Assembly: GCA_937925755.1 (NCBI GenBank)
Contig: CALAMX010000162.1
Coordinates: 1 to 7,880, forward strand
Source: an uncultured Burkholderiales bacterium
GTDB taxonomy: Bacteria; Pseudomonadota; Gammaproteobacteria; Burkholderiales; Thiobacillaceae
Length of the DNA: 7,880 nucleotides
Reading direction: 5' to 3'
Shown here piece after piece: positions 1 to 7,880 of the stretch; the stretch's first letter is position 1, and each line of letters starts with the position of its first letter. The notes under the pieces are model-generated. The model searched no databases, had not been told where the DNA came from, and worked only from the letters and a program-made list of their open reading frames with translations. A program made the position numbers and the translations under genes.

Positions 1-1218
1 CATGCGCTGGAGATCCTCGGCTACCGGACCAAGGATTACCCCGGCATCGAACGCTATGTGCCAGGCGATCTGACCTCGATCGACCCCGCGTGGTTGGAAA
101 ATTTCGACGCCCTCACCGACACGCCCATCCCCAGTTTTTACCGCGAGCTCGATCGGGCCTACCCGGGCGCCAAGTTCATCCTAACGGTACGCGAACGGGA
201 ATCCTGGCTCAGATCCTGCCAAAAACAATTCACCGATAAACTGGCGGCGAAACAAAACGAGGCCCATAACCGTTTGTTCATGGACCTGTATGGCACCCCG
301 GTGTTCGACCGGGAGAAGTTCGCTGCCGGTTATGAACGCTTTGTCAACGGTGTAATGGAATATTTCGCCCATCGCCCGCAGGATTTGCTGGTGATTGACA
401 TCACAGGGGGGGAAGGTTGGGAAAAACTCTGCCCGTTCCTGGGCAAACCGATTCCCGAGCAACCCTTTCCCAAGGCCAATGTCACCCGTATCCGCTGGAT
501 GGACCTGGCAGCCATCGAGGCGGTCGCACGGACGGCAGCCGAGTCATTGGCCCACCTGCATTGGGCCATGACCGGCGAAGGCAGTCCACCATCTCTCGCC
601 GACCGCATCGCGATCCGTGCCCGGCTAGCCCTGGGCCATGACGTCGCCATACACGCCGTATTGGAAAAAACGGCCAAACAGCTCTCTGAAGGGTTGCGCA
701 CTCTAGCTCCTGAAATCCCGGTCGTCTGCCGTCTCGATACCGAGGTACCCTATGAACAGCGAAGGCGGTGGAATCATTTCTGGCTGATCGACCCGCTGGA
801 TGGCGAGCCGGCCTTGGGGCAGCCCGGTGCGGGCTTCACCATCGACATCAGCCTCATAGAGGATCGACGCCCCGTGGCAGGCGTGGTGCATGATCCTGTC
901 CGTGGCGAGACCCTCTCTGCCATGGTGGGCAAGGGCGCCTTTCACCGACGAGGTGATGGTGAGGCACGGCCCCTGTCGGAGGATACGGCCCTGGTTGCGA
1001 AAGACCCCAGTGCCAGTCATGCCCTCACATTGTGCCGCTGGATCATACACCCCGGCTGTCACCAGCAGCCCTTGGACGCGTGCATGGAATGGCACAGCGC
1101 GCCGGCGCACATCCTGGCCCGCATGCTCGATCGGAGGCTGCTGGAGGTCGATGCAGGCAAAGAGCCGACCTATAACAAGCCGACCTGGAACGTCCCAGCC
1201 CTTTGCGTACGTGGATGA
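1..1218 (+). CDS. Sulfotransferase fused to a degenerate CysQ-like (PAP phosphatase fold) domain, 5' partial
   Basis: The frame is open from base 1 to TGA 1216-1218 (405 residues visible), so the true start lies upstream; the GTG at 58 is only an internal codon. Nt 1 to about 480 resemble the Sulfotransfer_4 family, with an ALEILGY-like opening, FYRELDRAYPGAKFILTVRE (about 139-198) and the closing GWEKLCPFLGKPIPEQPFP (about 415-471). The PAPS-binding KTGTTSL-type loop that normally precedes ALEILGY would be just outside the window. From about 499 the protein resembles CysQ: GLRTLAPEIPV, FWLIDPLDG (778-804), FTIDISLIED, VAGVVHDPV, and a C-terminal YNKPTWNVPALCV. CysQ hydrolyses PAP, the by-product of PAPS-dependent sulfation, so the fusion is coherent. 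Several metal ligands are replaced, however (SEE-type Glu, the Thr after DPLDG, the Asp of WDxA), and about 17 residues before the last motif are missing. I infer an active sulfotransferase with a probably inactive phosphatase domain. The stop overlaps the next start (ATGA). Confidence 0.85.
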   Translation, partial: HALEILGYRTKDYPGIERYVPGDLTSIDPAWLENFDALTDTPIPSFYRELDRAYPGAKFILTVRERESWLRSCQKQFTDKLAAKQNEAHNRLFMDLYGTPVFDREKFAAGYERFVNGVMEYFAHRPQDLLVIDITGGEGWEKLCPFLGKPIPEQPFPKANVTRIRWMDLAAIEAVARTAAESLAHLHWAMTGEGSPPSLADRIAIRARLALGHDVAIHAVLEKTAKQLSEGLRTLAPEIPVVCRLDTEVPYEQRRRWNHFWLIDPLDGEPALGQPGAGFTIDISLIEDRRPVAGVVHDPVRGETLSAMVGKGAFHRRGDGEARPLSEDTALVAKDPSASHALTLCRWIIHPGCHQQPLDACMEWHSAPAHILARMLDRRLLEVDAGKEPTYNKPTWNVPALCVRG

Positions 1219-4200
1219 AACAGCTCTACGCCCGTTTCTACGGCCCTGAGATCTTTCTCGAACAAGGTCGCCTGCTGTTTGCCCTGCTGCACGTGTTCGC
1301 CAACGCGGGCTATCGCATTCGCCTGCACCCTCATCTCGGCGACAAGCCCTTGGAGAAATACGGTCAGTTGGTCTATCGCCTACCGGGTTTGGAGCTAGCC
1401 GACCACACGGCTGGGGACACGAGCCGCATGTTCTATCTCTACGATCGTGCCGATCCAGACCTGGCGCGACAGCCTTGGGCGAAACGGATCGAGGCACGCT
1501 TCGACTTATTTTCACCCTTCTGGCGTAGCGATCCGATCATCATGCCCTTCCCCATGCACCCGTTGCAGGCGGGCCTGACGCGGGCGACCTTGCTCGATCT
1601 GCGGGGCTGCGAGCGCAAGATGCGGGTGTTCTTCTCCGGCGACACCGAGCACTATCGACGGGTATGGGTACGCTACCCACAGACGAAATTGCCCCGTGAA
1701 CCCATTGTCAAAGCCGTGATCGAGCACATGGGTGAGGCGCGCATCCTGATCGAGGACGCCTCTACTCTCGAACGTCTCATGCAGGGGGAGTATCTACAGC
1801 GAGTCGTGCTGACGGCATCAAGCCAGGTGCGCATCGAGTTCGCCGACTGGCTACCAACTCTGGCGCGCGCGGATTTCTTCCTGAGCCCACCGGGGATCGT
1901 CATGCCCATGTGCCACAACATCATCGAGGCGATGGCCGTAGGGACCATTCCCATCACCAACTATCCAGAGTGGATGGACCCACCTCTGCAACCGGGGCGC
2001 CACTGTCTGGCCTTCAACACCTTGGATGAGCTCATCGCCACCTTGCGTCACGCATTGGCCATGGAACAGACGCAGATCGCTGCCATGCGTGCACAGGTGA
2101 TCGAGTATTACGAGAGATACTTGCGCCCGGACCGATTCATTGCACGGGTCGAGTCCCACCCCGGCCCCGTCGTACCCATTTTGATGTACACCGAGCGTAA
2201 CATGGCCCAGAATGCCAAGCGCCTGGGTCGCCATTCCATCCTCATGCAGGGCACCACTCACCCCCGGCCACGCGGTCTGTGGCGACGTCTGGCCGCCGTG
2301 TATTGGCCTGTGCACCGTCGAACGTGAGCCTCCGCCATGGTCGCAGGCAACCCGCTCATCTCGGTCATCATGCCTTGCTACAACGCCGCGCCTTATGTGG
2401 CGGAGGCAGTGGCCTCGGTCATGGGACAAAGCCTTGGCAACGTCGAACTCATCGTGGTGGACGACGGCTCCACCGATGGATCGGAGGATGTCCTCAAACG
2501 ACTGGCCGTGGTGCACGCTGGACGGCTACATCTGCACTTCACCAATCGGGTAGGTCCTTATCCTGCGCGCAACACCGGACTCAAGCAGGCGCGCGGGGAC
2601 TACATCGCCTTCCTCGACGCCGACGATTGGTGGCGGCCCGACGCCTTGGAAAGACTTCACGCGGCGATGGTCGAACATGAGACCGATATAGCCTATTGCG
2701 GCTGGCAGAACGTGGGTGAGGGCATCGCCGCCCAACCCTATGTCCCGCCGGCCTATGAGGCGGAGGACACCGCGGCCCACTTCGTGCGCACCTGCCCCTG
2801 GCCCATCCATGCGGCCTTGGTGAAACGCGAACTCGTGGAACGGCTTGGCGGTTTTTCTGAGCGGCGCTTTGCCTCCATGGATTACGACTTCTGGCTGCGC
2901 GCCCTAGGGGCGGGAGCGCGCATCAAACGGGTGCCGGAGGTTTTGGCCTTCTATCGCTGGCACAACCTGGGTCAGGTGTCGGCGGTCAAATGGCGTCAGG
3001 TGCTCGACGCCCTCGATGCACAACAGCGCTTCCTGCGCGAGCATCCACGGCTCGTTGCCCATTTGTCGGCCGAGCGACTGCTGGAGCTCACGGAAGGGCA
3101 GGTCCTGCGCCAGGCCTACCGGGCCTTTTGGAAGCGCGATCTGGTCTCGGCCCAGAAGCTCTTCCGCCACAGCGCCCTGGTGTGCAGCTTCCGGGCGAAG
3201 GACCTGCCCTACGTGGCCAGCGCCCTGCTGCCCGCGCCCTTGTTCAGCGGCCTCGTCCGCCTCGTGGACTGGAGCAAACGATGAGCCATGCCGCGCGTGT
3301 ACCCGTGCTCATGTATCACCGGGTGGGCGAGGCCCACAACGCCTGGGAGGCACGCTATTGCATCTCTCCTCGCAATTTCTCCGCGCATATCGAGGCCCTA
3401 GCCCGCAAAGGGTTTCGCGCGGTTGGGATCGATGCCTTCGTCGATTGGCTGGAAGGTGGTCCGCCGCTACCCGAGGGCGCCATCCTGGTGACCTTCGACG
3501 ATGGTTTTCGCGGCGTGCACGAGCATGCCCTGCCCGTCATGGAGCGCCTGGGCTGGCCATTCACCGTCTTCTTGGTCAGCGACCTCATCGGCCAAGAGGA
3601 CCACTGGACGCGGGATTCCAACCCCGACGGGGCCACCTATCCCCTGCTCGATGCCGACGAGATCCGGGACATGCAAAAGCGGGGCGTGAGTTTTCACTCC
3701 CACACGCGCAGCCACGCCAGCCTTCCCACCCTGAATGACAAGGAATTGGCCGCGCAGTTGACCGGCTCGCGCCGGGCCTTGGCCGAACTGCTCGGCAAAG
3801 AGGTCGCCTATCTCGCCTATCCCTTCGGCCATGTGGACGAGCGGGTGGTGGCCGCTACCCGTGCCGCCGGTTATCGCGCCGCCTTCTCCACTCGTTCCGG
3901 CTTCAATCGCCGGGACGTGGATCGTTTCCAGATCCGCCGCATCGATGTCTTTGGCACCGATACGCCGGACATGCTGCTGCGCAAAGTCAGACTAGGCAGC
4001 AACGATGGCAGCGTGGGATACGCCGCGCGCTATTACCTCGGCCGGTTCAAAAGCCGCCTGATGGGAACCGCGTGATGGACATCGCCTATACCGTTGCGCT
4101 TTGCACTCATAATCACGCCGATCGGCTCGTGCGCACACTTGCGGACCTCAGGTCACTCCGGCAACCTGAAGCCTCCTGGGAATTCCTGATCATCGACAAC

Positions 4201-7200
4201 GGCTGCCGTGACGCCACGCCGGAACTGCTCGCCCACCACGCCTGGCCCTCGGGCTGGCAGGTACGGGTGGTGCGCGAGGAGAAGCTGGGCCTATCGAACG
4301 CGCGCAACCGGGCGATTGCCGAGGCGCGCGGCGACTACGTCATCTTCATGGACGACGACGAGACGCCTGACCCGGATTGGCTGTGCGCTTACGAGCGATT
4401 GATCCGCGCCCACGCCCCCGATGCCTTCGGCGGCCGCATCCGCGTGTTGTTCGAGGACAAGCGCCCGGTCTGGCTCAAGGACGAATTGCTGGGCTTCCTG
4501 GGCGAACTGAACCGCGCCGATGGGATCGTGCCGTTGACCGATCCCTACACGCCCTTCTATGGCGGCAACTTCGGCTTTCGTAAGGCGGTGTGCGAAAAGA
4601 TCGGTTTGTTCGACGCCATGCTCGGCCGCAAGGGCAGCGACAATACCGGCGGCGAGGAGGTAGACTTCTACCGCCGTCTGCTCGCTACCGGCCTCAGGGT
4701 CTGGTGGACGCCGGAGGCCATCATCCATCATCGCATCCAAGCCGAGAAGCTCTCGCGCAGTTACTTCCTCGATCTACATTACCGCATGGGGCGCATGGAG
4801 GCCATCCGTAAACGCGGTGACGGCTCACGCCTGCCGCCACCCTACCTGTTCGGCCAGCTCCTGCGCGCTTTGCGCGCCGTCCTGCAGCAATGGCGCGCCG
4901 AGGGGCGGGTGGCCACGCTGCGGCGGGAGATGAACGTTGCCTACTTCCTCGGCCAGATCCACGGCTGGGCCTTTGGCCCGCGCCCGAGCGATGTCTGAGC
5001 GAGCGCGCCTGACCGTCCTCGTCTGCACCCACAACCGCGCCGCTTTGCTCGGCCGGCTGCTCGATTCGCTCAACGCCGCACATCGGCCAGAAGACTGGGA
5101 AGTGGATGTGCTGGTCGTGGCCAACGCCTGCAGCGACACCACTGCCGAGACGCTCGAAGCCTATCGGCGGACGAACACCGCCGGGCAGCGGCTGCCCTTG
5201 GACTGGTTCGCCGTCCCTACCCCAGGCAAGTCGCATGCCCTCAATGCCGCGCTCGTTCGCATCGAGGCCGACTGGGTGGCCTTCGTCGATGACGACCACC
5301 GCATCGATGCAGAGTGGTTCACCGCCCTGGCGCGGGCGATCGAGCAGAACCCCGGCATGGACATCTTCTGCGGCCGTGTCCTGCAGGACTGGGACGGGCG
5401 CGAGCCGGCTTGGGTACACGACACCGGCCCCTATCGCATCTATCCCCTGCCCATCCCGCGGCAAGATTTTGGGCTGCAGGCGCGGGTACTGACGTCGAGC
5501 GGTCCGCTGCCCGGCGGTGGCAATCTCGTGGTACGGCGCGACTGGCTGGCGCGCATCGGCCCGTTCAAAACCGAGCTGGGACCCACGGGACATGATCTGG
5601 GCGGCGCCGAGGACATGGACTGGCTCAAGCGCGGCCTCGCCCTGGGCGCGCGCCTGTACTACGTCCCGGAGGCGGTGCAATACCACTATGTCGATCTCGA
5701 ACGCCTGCGCCTAGGCTACCTCATGCGCAAGGCCTATGAGCGCAGTGCCTCGGTGGTGGTCATCGAGGGCAAGCGCACTGGGGTGCCACCTTACCTATAC
5801 CGCAAGCTCGCCGGCTATGCCCTGGGGGCACTCACTGGCTTGAGCGCCGCACGTAGGCGTTTTTACCTGGTGCGCTGTGCCGCGGCCCTGGGCGAGATCG
5901 CCGGCCACCGCCGCCGGCGTGGCGCGGCCATGGTCCAGCCCTCTGAGCACAGGCCGCTATACTGACATCCCGCACCGACACCGCTTCTCATGTACCTGGA
6001 AGTCTTCGACCACATCCTCGATGCCCTGCCCGCCGCCTGCCGCGCGGTTTACGGCGATCGGCTCAAGGCCCTGGCGGTGTTCGGCTCGGTTGCCCGCGGC
6101 ACGCCCAGGCCGGACTCCGACGTCGACCTACTGCTGGTGGCTTCCGACCTTCCGCACGGCCGCCGGGCGCGCAGCATCGAATTCGAGCAGGTGGACCAGC
6201 GCATCGCCCACCTTTTGCACGAAGCCCGGCAAAAGGGGGTGAACACCTATCTCATGCCTATCCTGAAGACGCCGCAGGAGCTGGCCCTGGGCAGCCTGCT
6301 CGATTTGGACATGATCGATCAGGCGCGCATCATGATCGACGAAGGCGGCCTGTTACGCACCCATCTGGATGCCCTGGCGGCGCGTCTGCAGGCCATGGGC
6401 GCACGCCGTGTGTACCGGGGTGGGGGTTACTACTGGGAACTCAAACCCGACTACCGCTGGGGTGAGCGCATCACGCTATGACCGCAGACGAACTCGCCCG
6501 CAGCTATTTTCTTCGCGCGCGCAAACGCATGCTGGCGCTACAGACCCTGATGCAGGCCGAGGCCTATCCCGATGTGGTGCGCGAGGCTCAGGAGCTGGTC
6601 GAGCTCGTGCTCAAAGGCATGCTGCGCTGGGTGGGCATCGATCCGCCCAAATGGCACGACGTCGGCGCGATCCTGTTGGAACACATGGGGAAGTTCCCGC
6701 TCGACCTGCAGAGCGAGCTGCCTGACCTGGCCAACATCTCCCGCCGGCTGCGCCGGGACCGGGAAATCGCCTTCTATGGCGAGATCGACCTCATCCCCGA
6801 GCAGATGTTCGGTCGAAGTGATGCACAGCAGGCCATGGCGGATGCGCAGAGGGTGGTGCTGGCCCTGCGCCATTTCCCGGACCTCTAGCGAACTCGAGTG
6901 TGAGAGTGCCGATCGCAAAAATCCGCAAGCTCTACAAGCTGCTCGACCCGGAGATCCGCGCCAAGAACCTCCGGGCGCTCCGCTGTGAGCTGCGCGGGCT
7001 GTGGTACGACCTCACCCGCCCGACGATGCCCGACCCGGTGTTCGTTGTGGGTTGCTCGCGCTCGGGCACCACCATCACCTATGAAACCCTCGCAGCGGCC
7101 CCACGGTTCTTGAAATTCGGCTGGGAGATCCCGCAGTTCTGGAACGGCCTCTACGGGCCGTTGAACAACGGCTGGCACTCCGAGGCGGCCGGCGCGGAAC

Positions 7201-7880
7201 ATGCCCGACCGGAGCATCGGCACGCCGCGCTGCGCTATTTCTTCGCCCGCCTGGGCCAGGGCTGGGTGCTGGACAAGACCTGCATCAACGTCATGCGCAT
7301 CCCTTATCTGCATGCGCTGTTTCCGCAGGCGAAGTTCGTCTTCATCCAGCGCGACGGGCGCGACAACATCAGTTCCATGATGGATGGCTGGCGTATGGGG
7401 CGGGTGGATGGCCGCTTCGAACTCACGCAGTTCTTTGGGCCATTCCCCGAGGAGGTGGCGATCAATGGCGGCGAATTCCGCGAGTGGTGCTTCTTCCTGC
7501 CGCCCGGCTGGCGCGACTACAACCACGCGAGACTGGAGGAGGTCTGTGCCTTCCAGTGGCTTAGCGCCAACCGTCTGGCCTTGGAGGCGAAGCGGACGAT
7601 CCCGCCCGAGCAGTGGATCCACCTGCGCTATGAGGACATCTTCGAGCGGCCGGTGGAGATGTTTCACCAGGCCTTCGAACGGCTGGGCATTCCCTTCACC
7701 GCGGAGCTCGCCGCCCGCTGCGCCAACTTGCGCCCCACCAGCGTGGTCAAGGGCACACCGAAGAAGAGCAAGTGGAAGGAGAGCAACCCCGAGGCGATCG
7801 AGCGCATCCTGCCCTTGATCGCGCCCCTGCAGCGCGAGCTCGGATACGACACCGATGTCTGAACCCACCGTCTCCGTCGT

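Overview
The window is a dense, one-directional stretch of a surface- or exo-polysaccharide locus. Every gene lies on the + strand. Base composition is GC-rich, with hand counts of 53% in 181-420 and 71% in 4801-5040. Protein style and GC suggest a Gram-negative proteobacterium, but nothing in the window fixes the species, so this placement is a low-confidence inference. I see no RNA genes, transposases, CRISPR repeats or origins. No intergenic gap exceeds 24 bases.

Layout: (1) 1-1218, 5'-truncated sulfotransferase whose reading frame continues without a stop into a domain resembling CysQ (3'-phosphoadenosine 5'-phosphate, PAP, phosphatase); (2) 1215-2327, exostosin-like/GT-B-like glycosyltransferase; (3) 2337-3284, GT2 glycosyltransferase; (4) 3281-4075, NodB-type (CE4) polysaccharide deacetylase; (5) 4075-4998 and (6) 4991-5965, two related GT2 glycosyltransferases in tandem; (7) 5990-6481 and (8) 6478-6888, a minimal nucleotidyltransferase (MNT) plus HEPN pair of toxin-antitoxin type; (9) 6900-7862, a second sulfotransferase from a different family; (10) 7855 to the end, the first codons of another gene, probably a further glycosyltransferase.

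Most junctions overlap: ATGA at 1215, 3281 and 6478; TGATG at 4073; ATGTCTGA at 4991 and 7855. This implies one transcript with translational coupling. The likely joint product is a sulfated, partly N-deacetylated glycan. The glycosyltransferases would build the repeat unit, the CE4 enzyme would remove acetyl groups, and two sulfotransferases would add sulfate from PAPS. No polymerase, flippase or PAPS-synthesis gene is visible here.

Two points stand out. First, the sulfotransferase is fused to a CysQ-like domain, which would pair a PAP-producing enzyme with a PAP-consuming fold. However, that fold has lost several expected metal ligands and looks like a pseudo-phosphatase. Second, the HEPN protein carries the arginine and tyrosine of the HepT RX4HXY motif at the right spacing but has alanine in place of histidine, so it may not be an active RNase.
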